Shown here: positions 9,053-19,218 of the stretch, piece by piece
How the letters are laid out: each line of letters begins with the position of its first letter
How positions within the stretch are numbered: position 1 is the first letter of the stretch
Assembly: GCF_000006445.2 (NCBI RefSeq)
Contig: NC_006049.2
Location: 1,860,001-1,924,000, forward strand
From: Debaryomyces hansenii CBS767
Lineage: Eukaryota > Ascomycota > Pichiomycetes > Serinales > Debaryomycetaceae
Direction: 5' to 3'
Length of the DNA: 64,000 bases
The notes under the pieces: model-generated
Database searches by the model: none
What the model was told of the DNA's origin: nothing
Seen by the model: the letters and a program-made list of their open reading frames with translations, nothing else
Position numbers and translations under genes: made by a program

Positions 9053-11839
9053 CTAGTAAACTTCAAGTGCTATGTTAATTATTTTCAACTTTTGTGAATC
9101 ACTCATGACATCTGACGCGTTGATACACTTGAATGTATCTTTATATTTGTATACTACTTGAGAGTCGATATTTTCAGTAGCTGGGTGCTTCGCGTATTCT
9201 GATAATTCTTTGATTAGAACTGGAGAATCGTAGTCGAAGTCAATCAAGTCTATTTTAGATTTGTTTTCTTCGTTTTGTTTCGATTCTTCAGTTAAATGAA
9301 ATTTACTATCCAAGAAGTCCATGCAATTTCGTAAATTAGGTAAATGATGTGCATTTTCCAAAGAAAAATCCTTCATCAAATTATCAACTAGTTGGTAGTT
9401 TAATAATATAATATAGAGTAACTCATAATTGATAGATTTTAAAATATGGCTCCCCGAACTCTGCACATCATTAGTCATCTGTATTATATTACAGAATTTT
9501 TCATTTAGCAAAAGATCAATTATTATCAAGATTTCTTCTACTAATGATTTCAATTTGTTGACATTCCCCAAATCGGTAATATGTTTTGTGGCCACTAGAT
9601 CATGTTTCTTTATAAATAACAATAGATTTGTTAAAGACTTAAAGAATTCACCCCATGGATAACTATCAATGGCCAATGTTTCTGATTGTGTGTTATTGAA
9701 CTCTTGTATGATTTGATAAATTATAGCATTGACTAATTTAAAATTGAATAAGTTAATTCTTTTCGTAAGGTTGAATCTAATAAATATTTGCAATGTGTCT
9801 AGAATATAAAACAAACTTGATTTAAATCCTTCTTTACCAATATTAGTTGGAACTATCGGCAATCTCTGATGACAAAGCTTCCATTTGAACTCATTTATTT
9901 GGTAGTTCTTAATGTTGTCAAGGACTAGATGCGGCTCCTCTCTATTATTAATCATTTTGTGATGCGATGTTAGTTCTAATAAAACTAGCAACGAAATTTG
10001 CGTATTTGCTTGTAATAGAATTGATTTGTGTTGATATTGGAACGTGTAAGATAATACACATAACCATATTTCATAAATTTCAACATATGCATTATCGCTC
10101 GGTGTAATATCTTCAATTCTATGTTCAAGTTTATGAACCTGATTTGTAAATTGCTCCAAAAAAGTAGGGTTCTTAATGTATGAAAATAGCATTAGTGACA
10201 TGGGTAATAATTCATAAATGTCAATAATATAATCTTCATCATCACCTTTATTTTGGTTTAGTTGACTCAGTCTTCGTTTTTCAATTGATTGAAGTTCATC
10301 TATGAACGAGTATTTTTCAGAAGTTTCCGCTAGATTGAAAAATTGATAATTCGCTGACAAACTAGTAACAGTTGCACATGTATCGTAATTCAAGTAAAAG
10401 TTATCATTAAATCTATTGCCAGTAATCCAGTTCATGAAAGATCCACTTTTAATTTGATTCATCAATAAATCAGGCTTAAAATTATAGTAGAAATTGAAAT
10501 CAATGGCGTAATGTGGCAAGAAGCGCAGATTAATTTCCTGATTGAAAGTAACTTCATTGAATTCTTTTAAGTCGCAAAAGTAATGTTCATAAATATTCAG
10601 CGATTCTTTATTCATGATGGTGATCTCACCTGAAAGCGAAGTGGTAGGGACTGGTAAATATCGCGATGGAACATTTACTAATGCTCCAATGAAGTTGTAC
10701 AACTTCATTAGCGTTTCAGATGATAAAGCAATATCTGGAAGTTTGTATTGCGTTTCGTTTTCCAGTTCTGTTCCAACCAATTTTGGTGTTGTGATAATTA
10801 GCAATTTATCGAGTACTTTACAGAAGTCAACTTTGAAAAATGTGAAAAGAAGACTTTCTGTTATTGCTGATTCCATACTGGAATCTTTATGATATAATAA
10901 TGACGCAAATATGCTTTTCAATGTGTCTGTTAAAAGAAAAATGATTTCTTTTACAATACCCAAATTTTTGTACTCAGGCAAGGCCGGGTTGTCTTCCACG
11001 TAAGCCATGGCATAATTTAGGTACCATGCGCATATCTTTAATAGTTTATGCAAGTGAGTTTCATCAAGACTGGAGGAAGAATTACTATTGGTCAACTGAA
11101 ATAGCGTAGTTAAAAAATCAACATCTTGCAATACACCAAGACTATTCTTCGATTTACGTAATGTTTTGTTTGTTGCATTTATGTTCTTGAACCAGGCTGA
11201 GAGCGTCTTCAATATGTTACATATCACTTCAATCCTCAAACCTTCATCAATATGCTCAAAGGCATTTTTTCCCGAATTTAATGAAATAGGCTGACTATTG
11301 ATTTTTGGAAGACTTGGCTTCTGATTAGACGAATCGCTTATATTACTTCCTCTTCTACTGCTGTTTTTTCCGTTTAGCGTAGTAATATCATCCCCCTCGC
11401 TGTACTCACTTAAGAAATGCAGATTCGAACTATTCAGTACTTTTCCGCTTAAAGACGTGATATCCTCACCACCTTGGTCAAACTCCGAATGCACCGATTC
11501 AGGACGAGGAGAAACACCACTCAAAATAGACTCAGAGTCCCTTTTCAAACCTAGCGAATCCTTGGTATCTGGGGGAATGACACTTTCGGTCTCTTCCTCT
11601 GGATAACACATGGCATCCGATAATAGTTTCACACCATGCAAAAACATCACTTGCAACACATTAACGTTATTGCCGGATATGTTAGAAGACCCCACCGTTT
11701 GACAATTAGCTTGCAACTGCGATAATAAAGCATTAGTATGGACAGGCACCGTGTAAAGTGCAATAAAGAATTTATCATCTTTGGCCAATTGTGTATTGAA
11801 AATTTGTGAATAGATACTGATTGATTGGCTGTAAATCAT
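9053..11839 (-). CDS. ARMH3-like (DUF1741) armadillo helical protein
   Basis: A protein of about 928 residues, almost wholly alpha-helical, with a low-complexity Ser/Asn/Asp linker at about residues 90-200. The C-terminal third has the pattern of the DUF1741/ARMH3 family: a helix of the type L-x-x-F-I-R-F-N-L, then Y-P-W-G-E-F-F-K-S-L followed by L-L-L-F-I. Animal ARMH3 is a Golgi protein that works with PI4KB and GBF1. The yeast role is unknown. The frame stays open seven codons upstream of this ATG, but only to a GTG and then a stop. I therefore chose the ATG at 11839. A tiny upstream exon is possible. Confidence 0.55.
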   Translation of the reverse strand: MIYSQSISIYSQIFNTQLAKDDKFFIALYTVPVHTNALLSQLQANCQTVGSSNISGNNVNVLQVMFLHGVKLLSDAMCYPEEETESVIPPDTKDSLGLKRDSESILSGVSPRPESVHSEFDQGGEDITSLSGKVLNSSNLHFLSEYSEGDDITTLNGKNSSRRGSNISDSSNQKPSLPKINSQPISLNSGKNAFEHIDEGLRIEVICNILKTLSAWFKNINATNKTLRKSKNSLGVLQDVDFLTTLFQLTNSNSSSSLDETHLHKLLKICAWYLNYAMAYVEDNPALPEYKNLGIVKEIIFLLTDTLKSIFASLLYHKDSSMESAITESLLFTFFKVDFCKVLDKLLIITTPKLVGTELENETQYKLPDIALSSETLMKLYNFIGALVNVPSRYLPVPTTSLSGEITIMNKESLNIYEHYFCDLKEFNEVTFNQEINLRFLPHYAIDFNFYYNFKPDLLMNQIKSGSFMNWITGNRFNDNFYLNYDTCATVTSLSANYQFFNLAETSEKYSFIDELQSIEKRRLSQLNQNKGDDEDYIIDIYELLPMSLMLFSYIKNPTFLEQFTNQVHKLEHRIEDITPSDNAYVEIYEIWLCVLSYTFQYQHKSILLQANTQISLLVLLELTSHHKMINNREEPHLVLDNIKNYQINEFKWKLCHQRLPIVPTNIGKEGFKSSLFYILDTLQIFIRFNLTKRINLFNFKLVNAIIYQIIQEFNNTQSETLAIDSYPWGEFFKSLTNLLLFIKKHDLVATKHITDLGNVNKLKSLVEEILIIIDLLLNEKFCNIIQMTNDVQSSGSHILKSINYELLYIILLNYQLVDNLMKDFSLENAHHLPNLRNCMDFLDSKFHLTEESKQNEENKSKIDLIDFDYDSPVLIKELSEYAKHPATENIDSQVVYKYKDTFKCINASDVMSDSQKLKIINIALEVY

Positions 11840-12166
11840 ATTAGCTATTTCAATGGACACATCTAATATATATTATAGTTTCGATCAATATTTGCAATTT
11901 TTCAACGGTCTAGGTAGACAATTTTCGATAATAACAAGGCGTATTTTAGACTACGCGAAAATGTAAATTAAACTTGGCAGGTTATCTTGTCCGTCTACGA
12001 TCTTCCTTTCAACACCTAAATAAGCAATTGATACTAAATAGGGTGATGAAATCATATAATAGAATACCCGTATTGTATGAGATTTGTAATTAAAGATAAG
12101 CTTATAATATTTACCGTGTCGATAAAAAGAGAATCGGAAAAAACAGAGAACATTCATGTGTAGTAG
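11840..12166. promoter_or_regulatory. Divergent promoter region, ARMH3-like gene and STE13-like gene
   Basis: About 330 AT-rich bases between two divergent starts. I see no additional gene and no clear factor site. Confidence 0.4.
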
Positions 12167-15013
12167 ATGTGGTTTAACAAATCAAATGGCAGAGAAGAAT
12201 ACGAACTTGTAAACCAGGCACAAATTGACACAGATCTAGAAGGTCAAAGTTCAGGACTCCATTCGGTGCCTACCCCTAGTCCTAAAAGTTCTAGTGAGTC
12301 ACTGTCATCAGAGATATTTGAGAACATAGATGAATATACTCAAAGGAAGGATGATAGAGATGATTTCAATATTAACCCTAAATTCCAAACGGTATTATAT
12401 AAATATAAGGCCATTGGATCAATGAACAAGAAAGTCTGTGCGTTAATAAGTGGTTGTGTGGCAGCATTGTGGGTAATAGCATTAATAGTATATTCGCAAG
12501 GTACAGCTTTATCTATTGTTTCTGATTTGAAATGGAAGACAAATATAACTGTGAGCGGTACTAATGTTACGTTAAATCACTACGATCCTACGAATCAGAA
12601 CTTGACATTGGAACTATACAGAAAAGGCACATTTTTCCCATTCAAGGAGCAAGTCGAATGGCTAAATATCAAGCAGAAACCAGCGCACAAGGCGCAAGAT
12701 GGATTCTATTTATCGCGAGGTTCAAAAGGAAGTTTCGACGTTAAGCTGGTGAATAGAGAGTCATCAAGGACAATAATAGATAACATTCAATTTTCTTACA
12801 AGAACAATTTCCTTACTATTGACGAATTGAAATTGAATCCAGGGAAATCAATAGATGAAGCTGCAAACTATCACATAGTAGTATCGAATACACTATCGCA
12901 GTGGAGACATCTGAGTTTTGCTCTCTACTGGATTTATAACACTGAGACTATGGAGTATAAACCGATTCAACCACCAAAGAAACAAGAGTCGCAGAAAGAA
13001 GAATCACCGTTAGATCATGAGCGGCTCAAGAAACTTCATTTTGCAGAGTTTTCACCCAATGGTGATTTCATAGTTTTCGGGTTTAATCACAATTTATATT
13101 TGCAGAATGTGGAATCTATGGAAGTAATAGAAATCACCAAGAATGGATCCCCAAATATCTTTAATGGTAAGCCCGACTGGGTTTATGAAGAAGAAATATC
13201 AGCTGATTATAAGCTCTTTTGGTGGTCTCCTAATCAAGAAAATTTAGTATATGTATCATTAGATGATTCAAAAGTCAACGAATACGATCTAGACTACTAT
13301 ATTAAAAATTCCGATGAAATCGGGGACACATATAACGAATCAGAAGATAAAACAATAGATAATGTCAAGCAATATCCTACTAAAAAATCAATTAAATATC
13401 CAAAACCTGGAACTCCAATCCCTATAGTATCTCTCCATAATTTTAAATTAACAACGAAAGAATCCACCAAATTAACAATTGAAAATTCAAGCTTAGGGGA
13501 TGATTTTTTATTTTATGACGGACTTTGGATCGATGATAAGAATTTCCTTATGAAGCACACTGATCGTACAAGTAAAATCTTGAGTAAAAAATTGTTCCAG
13601 CCTGAAATATCAAACAAAGTCGAGGAAATAAATTCTGTAAATGTTTCTAAGGAATACGATGGATGGGTGGAAAAGGTTTCGCCAATGACAGTATTTCCTA
13701 CTGATAATGAAGAAAATAGCTATGTTGATAAAATAGTTGTTAATAAGCGTACACATTTAGCCTTGTTTGAAAAAGCAGCCTCGCAAGACCCATCAAGGAT
13801 TTTGACTGATTCAAACAACTGGGAAATTATTTCAGACTCGCCAGTAGTAGTTGATAAGACAGAAAATATTGTTTATTGCTTGTCTACCATGAGGAGTTCT
13901 ATGGAATCGCATTTGATTGCAGTAAAGTTGGCCACTGAAAGTAGCATAAATATCGTTACAGACGTAAACAAGGATGGTGTGTATGAAATCAGCTTTGACC
14001 AAGACGGACAATATCTAAACTTGAATTATAACGGACCTAATAATCCTTGGCAGAAGTTAATAAATATGGCAGATATCCATAATATACTTGAATCCAGAGA
14101 AAGCAAGGATAAGGAAAAGTCTGTCAATGATTTAATAGAAAAGACCAAACCTATCAATCATGTCGAAGTAATTGATGGTTCCTTGAAAATGACTAATATT
14201 CCTACGAGGTTATATAAAACAGTCAGGGTTGATAAATTTCCTGACAAGTCCCCAGTAAATTTGAACGTTCTTGAGATTCTTCCACCTAATTTTGACCCTA
14301 ATAGCCACAAGTACCCTTTGTTGGTTCATGCCTATGGAGGACCAGGATCACAGACCGTTGATAAACGATTTGGCATTGATTTTGAAGATGTGGTAAGTGC
14401 GAAACTCGATGCAATTGTTTTAATCATAGACCCCAGAGGTACAACCCAAGATTGGAAATCAAGAGCGTTTGTAAGCGGAAAGCTTGGTTATTGGGAGCCT
14501 AGAGATATTACTACTGTTGTTTCAGAATACATTGAAGTCAATGAGAAGTTTATAAATAGAGACAGGACTGCGATTTGGGGATGGTCATACGGTGGGTTTA
14601 CAACTTTAAAGACTTTAGAATATGATCATGGTGAAACGTTTAAATTTGGTATGGCAGTGGCTCCTGTTACGAATTGGCTATTTTATGATGCGGTATATAC
14701 AGAAAGATATATGGGTTTACCCTCAGAGAATGACAACTACGATAAAACTTCCCGCATAAAGGAATTCAAAAACTTTGACTCTGTTAAGAGGTTTTTAATA
14801 ATGCACGGTATGTCTGATGATAACGTACATTTACAAAATCTGTTGTGGTTATTGGATAAGTTCAATTTGAATAATTTGGAAAACTATGACGTCCATTTCT
14901 TTCCTGATAATGATCATTCAATATACTACCATAATTCAAATCTTATAGTATACGACAAATTGCTTCACTGGCTTTTTGATGCATTTAGTGGTAAATTCGA
15001 TAACTTCGTATAG
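12167..15013 (+). CDS. STE13: Dipeptidyl aminopeptidase, type II membrane (Ste13-type)
   Basis: 948 residues. The acidic cytosolic tail is about 88 residues. One membrane segment follows (about 90-109), then a lumenal beta-propeller and a C-terminal alpha/beta hydrolase. The catalytic Ser807 lies in G-W-S-Y-G-G, the Asp in H-G-M-S-D-D-N-V-H (880-888) and the His in D-N-D-H-S-I. It removes X-Ala or X-Pro dipeptides. Ste13 matures alpha-factor in the Golgi and its paralogue Dap2 is vacuolar. The long N-terminal tail favours Ste13. CTG codons 249 (W-R-H-x) and 892 (Q-N-x-L) occupy positions that are Ser in relatives, which is good evidence for CTG decoded as Ser. Confidence 0.88.
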   Translation: MWFNKSNGREEYELVNQAQIDTDLEGQSSGLHSVPTPSPKSSSESLSSEIFENIDEYTQRKDDRDDFNINPKFQTVLYKYKAIGSMNKKVCALISGCVAALWVIALIVYSQGTALSIVSDLKWKTNITVSGTNVTLNHYDPTNQNLTLELYRKGTFFPFKEQVEWLNIKQKPAHKAQDGFYLSRGSKGSFDVKLVNRESSRTIIDNIQFSYKNNFLTIDELKLNPGKSIDEAANYHIVVSNTLSQWRHLSFALYWIYNTETMEYKPIQPPKKQESQKEESPLDHERLKKLHFAEFSPNGDFIVFGFNHNLYLQNVESMEVIEITKNGSPNIFNGKPDWVYEEEISADYKLFWWSPNQENLVYVSLDDSKVNEYDLDYYIKNSDEIGDTYNESEDKTIDNVKQYPTKKSIKYPKPGTPIPIVSLHNFKLTTKESTKLTIENSSLGDDFLFYDGLWIDDKNFLMKHTDRTSKILSKKLFQPEISNKVEEINSVNVSKEYDGWVEKVSPMTVFPTDNEENSYVDKIVVNKRTHLALFEKAASQDPSRILTDSNNWEIISDSPVVVDKTENIVYCLSTMRSSMESHLIAVKLATESSINIVTDVNKDGVYEISFDQDGQYLNLNYNGPNNPWQKLINMADIHNILESRESKDKEKSVNDLIEKTKPINHVEVIDGSLKMTNIPTRLYKTVRVDKFPDKSPVNLNVLEILPPNFDPNSHKYPLLVHAYGGPGSQTVDKRFGIDFEDVVSAKLDAIVLIIDPRGTTQDWKSRAFVSGKLGYWEPRDITTVVSEYIEVNEKFINRDRTAIWGWSYGGFTTLKTLEYDHGETFKFGMAVAPVTNWLFYDAVYTERYMGLPSENDNYDKTSRIKEFKNFDSVKRFLIMHGMSDDNVHLQNLLWLLDKFNLNNLENYDVHFFPDNDHSIYYHNSNLIVYDKLLHWLFDAFSGKFDNFV

Positions 15014-15064
15014 GTGTATAAGTGACGATAAAAGAATAAATGACACAAAATTGATACGATGCTT

Positions 15065-15072
15065 CTCATCGC
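15065..15072 (+). promoter_or_regulatory. PAC-type element upstream of NOC2
   Basis: CTCATCGC is the reverse complement of the PAC core GCGATGAG, about 75 bases before the NOC2 ATG. It is followed by a T-run and by ATATTTTTCA (15091-15100), resembling the RRPE element. Together these mark ribosome-biogenesis promoters in yeasts. Confidence 0.6.
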
Positions 15073-15146
15073 TTTTTTTTTTTCATATATATATTTTTCA
15101 AAAGTTAAATCGATACTTATAATTAGCTTTAGTATCAAACGTAACA

Positions 15147-17273
15147 ATGGCAAAGGCATCTAAATCTACTAAGAAGTTTCAAAGTAAACACTTGAAACAT
15201 ACTATTGAACACCGTAGGGAGGTTCAAAAACACAATAAGAAAATGGGCTCCAGAAAGAAGAAGTCTAGTAGTAATGACGATACCGAAGATACTCGTCCGA
15301 AAGGAGGCCAGCCTAAGGAAGTCTTCGAAGATATGCCAGTAGATGAGTTCTTTGCTGGAGGATTTGAAGTCCCAAAGGAAAAGAATAAGAAAAAGAAAGT
15401 GCAAACAGATGAGGATGCATCATCTTCAGAGGAAGAAGATGAAGAAGCTATGCAGCACGACTTGAAAAACTTGGCCGAAAAGGATCCTGACTTTTATAAC
15501 TATTTACAAGAGAACGATAAAGATTTGTTGGATTTTGAAGGTGTCAATCCGTTGGATGCAATGAGTGAAGATGAAGATGATGAAGATGAAGAAGACGAAG
15601 AAGAAGAGAAAACTGAAAAGCCTGTCAAAAAGACCAAAGCTGAGGCAGCTGCATCTAAGAAGATTGAAATAACTCCTAAATTAGTTAAGCAGTGGCAAGA
15701 ACAATTAAACAAGCCAAGCCCTAAAATCATCAAAAATATATCTATGGCTTTTAAGGCTGCTGTCAATATTAATAATGCAAATGATGAAGATTACAAATAT
15801 TCTGTAACTGACCCAAAAGCTTTTAATGATTTAATGTTATTAACTTTAAAGAAGTTACCTGAAGCCATTCAAATGTTAATTAAATATAAAGTTCACCCAC
15901 AAACTGGAGCCAGAAGTATTCCTCAAAAAAACCAAAATGTTACCCAAATTTCTAACATTTTAAAGTCTCATGCCGGATCATATATAACTTTGTTGAAGGA
16001 CATTACAAACACCGAGACTGCTGCTTTAGTTCTTTCATCAATCCAAGAAGTTCTTCCTTATTATTTATCTTACAGACGTTTGTTGAAAGAGATTTTATCA
16101 TCAGTAGTGAACGCCTGGGCAACTACAAGCGATATCGACACACAGATTGCTACCTTTGCATTTTTGAATAATGCGGTCAAAGAATTTCCTAAATCTATTT
16201 TGGAAACAGTTTTGAAATTGACTTACTCTTCTCTTTTGCAGAACTGTCGTAAGACTAATATTCATACTATGCCAATGATCAATTTCTGTAAGAATTCAGC
16301 AGCTGAATTATTTGGAATTGATGAAACATTGTCTTATCAAGTTGGATTTGAATACGTTAGACAATTGGCTATACATTTAAGAAATAGTATTAACGCTACA
16401 TCTAATGCAAAGGAAGGTTTTAAGACTATTTACAATTGGCAATATTGCCATTCATTAGATTTCTGGTCAAGAGTTTTAGCCCAACATTGTAATCCTGAAA
16501 AGGAATTGCTCAATCATAAGTCTAAGGAATCGCCATTAAGACAATTGATCTATCCCTTGGTTCAGGTTACGTTAGGTGCCATGAGATTAATCCCAACTGC
16601 CCAATTTTTCCCATTAAGATTTTATTTAATTAGATCATTGATAAGATTGTCTCAGTCCACTGGAGTTTTCATTCCAATTTTCCCATTAATTGCCGAAATT
16701 TTAACCTCTACTAGTATAACGAAACCACCAAAGCGTTCGAATTTACAGGTTGTGGATTTCGATCATAACATTAAGGTCAACCAAGCATATTTAGGCACTA
16801 AGACTTATCAAGATGGGTTATGTGAACAATTCATAGAGTTAACCAGTGAATTTTTTGTATTATACTCGAAGAATATTGCATTCCCAGAATTAGCTACACC
16901 AGCTATTTTATCTTTAAGAAGATTCATGAAAAAGTCCAAGAATGTTAAATTTAATAAGCAATTGCAACAATTAGTTGAAAAATTAAATTCCAATGCTACC
17001 TTTATTTCTGGTAAGAGATCTAATGTCGAATATGGTCCATCGAATAAAACAGAGGTTCAACTCTTCTTGAAGGATTTCAACTGGGAAAAGACTCCTTTGG
17101 GTCAATATGTTGTTGTTCAAAGAGAAATGAAAGAAGAAAAATTGAAAATTTTAAGAGATGCTGTTGCCGATGATGAGCAAGCCCGTAAAGATAAAAAGAA
17201 CCAAGATGAAGGTTCAGACATAGAAGTAGATGACCTTGAAGAAGGTGACTCAGAACCAGAACTTTCTGAATAA
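15147..17273 (+). CDS. NOC2: Nucleolar complex protein 2
   Basis: 708 residues, the usual Noc2 length. The N-terminus is Lys-rich (nuclear and nucleolar targeting) and followed by long acidic stretches at about residues 90-160. The Noc2 family domain then runs from about 210 to 650, with segments such as H-L-R-N-S-I-N and F-F-P-L-R-F-Y-L. The C-terminus is acidic. Noc2 pairs with Mak21/Noc1 and with Noc3 to move pre-60S particles through the nucleolus and nucleoplasm. A PAC/RRPE pair upstream agrees with co-regulation as a ribosome-biogenesis gene. Confidence 0.95.
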   Translation: MAKASKSTKKFQSKHLKHTIEHRREVQKHNKKMGSRKKKSSSNDDTEDTRPKGGQPKEVFEDMPVDEFFAGGFEVPKEKNKKKKVQTDEDASSSEEEDEEAMQHDLKNLAEKDPDFYNYLQENDKDLLDFEGVNPLDAMSEDEDDEDEEDEEEEKTEKPVKKTKAEAAASKKIEITPKLVKQWQEQLNKPSPKIIKNISMAFKAAVNINNANDEDYKYSVTDPKAFNDLMLLTLKKLPEAIQMLIKYKVHPQTGARSIPQKNQNVTQISNILKSHAGSYITLLKDITNTETAALVLSSIQEVLPYYLSYRRLLKEILSSVVNAWATTSDIDTQIATFAFLNNAVKEFPKSILETVLKLTYSSLLQNCRKTNIHTMPMINFCKNSAAELFGIDETLSYQVGFEYVRQLAIHLRNSINATSNAKEGFKTIYNWQYCHSLDFWSRVLAQHCNPEKELLNHKSKESPLRQLIYPLVQVTLGAMRLIPTAQFFPLRFYLIRSLIRLSQSTGVFIPIFPLIAEILTSTSITKPPKRSNLQVVDFDHNIKVNQAYLGTKTYQDGLCEQFIELTSEFFVLYSKNIAFPELATPAILSLRRFMKKSKNVKFNKQLQQLVEKLNSNATFISGKRSNVEYGPSNKTEVQLFLKDFNWEKTPLGQYVVVQREMKEEKLKILRDAVADDEQARKDKKNQDEGSDIEVDDLEEGDSEPELSE

Positions 17274-17368
17274 ATAGTTTAGGTAAAATGATAGCTGATA
17301 ATAAATTTTTTATTTCGTGTATTTATAGAACTTTTAATACTACAGTATAAGAAAACTAGTAATAAATT

Positions 17369-19000
17369 CTAAGGGTCGATTGGTATAAAATTACCTACTA
17401 TACAACTTGGTATGTTATACCTATCTCTTCTGATTGTGAAACTGAAACAACAACTCTTTCGTTTTATACCATCTTTAGTTCTTAAGTTACAACTGGTTAA
17501 AACAGCCTTTTGGCCCTTGTCGAATGCAATAGCACCATATTTTTCCCAAAAGTTGACGGCACTTTCTTCACTCATCAACTCATATATGGCTAATTTACCA
17601 TCTTTTAAGTCATCTGTCAGTACTCCTACTAACGACGCAAACTCTTTATTACCTCTATATATTTCACCCGTACGCCTCCAAAGACATGCTGGGATTGCCA
17701 TAGACGTGAAAACTCTATCATAATCTAAAAGCATTCTTTCAAAACTCTCTTCTACCAAAACTAAATCGACATCCTTAAGGGTCCTAGCAATTGCCCTGAA
17801 AGCAGGACGAAAGACGGATAACGGCTTTAATATTCTTTGCCTACTTGACAAATTCATATAGTTATCCATATAGCTTTGTAATCTTGCATAACCTTTTGCA
17901 TAATTATAGGGCTGCAACAACCCCGCCTCCAATTTAGCCTTGATAACTTGCTTCAATCTCTCTTCTGGAGATATTTCAGTAGTAGGGTCTGCTGCTGTTA
18001 GGAAAAATTTATCTCTTGCTGCATCCGATATGGCAGGTTGATGGGTGGCTTGATTAGTGGACGGGCGTAAGTTATTTTTCGGTTTACCATAGGTATTACT
18101 ATTAACCTGGGATTGCATATGTGATTGGTTTTGGGTTTGATCCACAGATTCAGGGTCATTTGAAAAAGAAGGCGAAAACATATTAACATTTGGGGAAAAC
18201 GATAAAATATTCGTCAAATTATTGCCATTATTATTAGTGCTATTATGGTTATTAGTATTATTATTGTTATTATTATTAGTATTATGATTATTATTATTAG
18301 GATTATGATTATTATTAGTGTTACCGTTATTATTTGAATGGTTCGGTATATCAATGTTACTTATATTATTACCACTATTACCCATCCCAAACGCATACAA
18401 AGGATCATTATTAACAGTCTCGTCATTTAAATTACCGTGCACTAAGTCAGGATCGTCAATCATCGACAAAAAGTCATTTAGTGAGCTGAATTCACTACCC
18501 GCATGTTCAGAATAGAAAAATGGCTCCTGCTTGTACGGCAACGTTTGCGATAAAACTGAGTTATTGACAGATTTGTGTTGAGGATTCAAGTTAACCGGGA
18601 TTCTTTGATCGGTAGGCAAAAAACTTTGGGCAGTAATGGGTTGTGCCATAGACTGCGATTGTATTGGTTGTGAATGCGGTTCATTTGGTTCTGGTTGTTT
18701 GACCATGGCTTCTGCCTTCTTACGTTGTCTTGAATTAGATGGTTCATCATGACATAAATGGCTTATACCTCTTTTGATACAACGCTGACAGGGTCTTGAA
18801 TCATCACAAATCATATGTGACCTGCGACAATAAACACATGCAATCTCAACCTTCTTTTTCCGTTTCTTTGTTGTTTTGGATTTCTTTGTATCTTCTGAAC
18901 TAGACCCCGGATCAGTCATAACGCTCCTGGAGCTAATGCTGCTAGCGAGCTCTTCGGGTCTCATACCCGTGATACTTCTATGGTTACTCTCCCCATCCAT
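17369..19000 (-). CDS. Zn2Cys6 regulator of gluconeogenesis type (Rds2/Ert1, AcuK/AcuM family)
   Basis: 543 residues. The binuclear zinc cluster has Cys55, 58, 65, 71, 74 and 83 in the C-x2-C-x6-C-x5-C-x2-C-x8-C pattern, preceded by a strongly basic K/R stretch. A PAS-like C-terminal domain (about 380-543) holds W-R-R-T-G-E-I-Y and ends with V-G-N-F-I-P-I. Both are typical of Rds2 and Ert1, activators of PCK1 and FBP1 on non-fermentable carbon. The middle contains an Asn-rich tract (about 225-265) encoded by a TTATTA-type microsatellite. I cannot decide between the RDS2 and ERT1 orthologues, so I give no symbol. Confidence 0.8.
   Translation of the reverse strand: MDGESNHRSITGMRPEELASSISSRSVMTDPGSSSEDTKKSKTTKKRKKKVEIACVYCRRSHMICDDSRPCQRCIKRGISHLCHDEPSNSRQRKKAEAMVKQPEPNEPHSQPIQSQSMAQPITAQSFLPTDQRIPVNLNPQHKSVNNSVLSQTLPYKQEPFFYSEHAGSEFSSLNDFLSMIDDPDLVHGNLNDETVNNDPLYAFGMGNSGNNISNIDIPNHSNNNGNTNNNHNPNNNNHNTNNNNNNNTNNHNSTNNNGNNLTNILSFSPNVNMFSPSFSNDPESVDQTQNQSHMQSQVNSNTYGKPKNNLRPSTNQATHQPAISDAARDKFFLTAADPTTEISPEERLKQVIKAKLEAGLLQPYNYAKGYARLQSYMDNYMNLSSRQRILKPLSVFRPAFRAIARTLKDVDLVLVEESFERMLLDYDRVFTSMAIPACLWRRTGEIYRGNKEFASLVGVLTDDLKDGKLAIYELMSEESAVNFWEKYGAIAFDKGQKAVLTSCNLRTKDGIKRKSCCFSFTIRRDRYNIPSCIVGNFIPIDP
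18219..18340. repeat. Asn-codon microsatellite inside the zinc-cluster gene
   Basis: An imperfect run of ATT/GTT triplets on the top strand encodes an Asn-rich tract on the minus strand. It stays in frame and is probably length-variable between strains. Confidence 0.75.
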
Positions 19001-19121
19001 ACTTCTCGATTATAAACAAGTGTTTAACTGATAGGTTCTCTGTTTTAATCGTGTACTTTGGTTACGGACGTAACCGCTTGGTTGGGTAATCTTTTTTTTT
19101 TTCGTTCAACTATTTATACGC

Positions 19122-19127
19122 CACGTG
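19122..19127. promoter_or_regulatory. CACGTG E-box upstream of the zinc-cluster gene
   Basis: CACGTG about 120 bases upstream of the minus-strand start at 19000, just beyond a T-run. It is a possible bHLH site and supported only by the core. Confidence 0.35.
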
Positions 19128-19218
19128 ACTACTATACACTCTGTGGGGTGAATAATAATTGTGCCATAACTAATATATAGACATATACAACTAGGGAACA
19201 CTGCATGATATGGTGATC

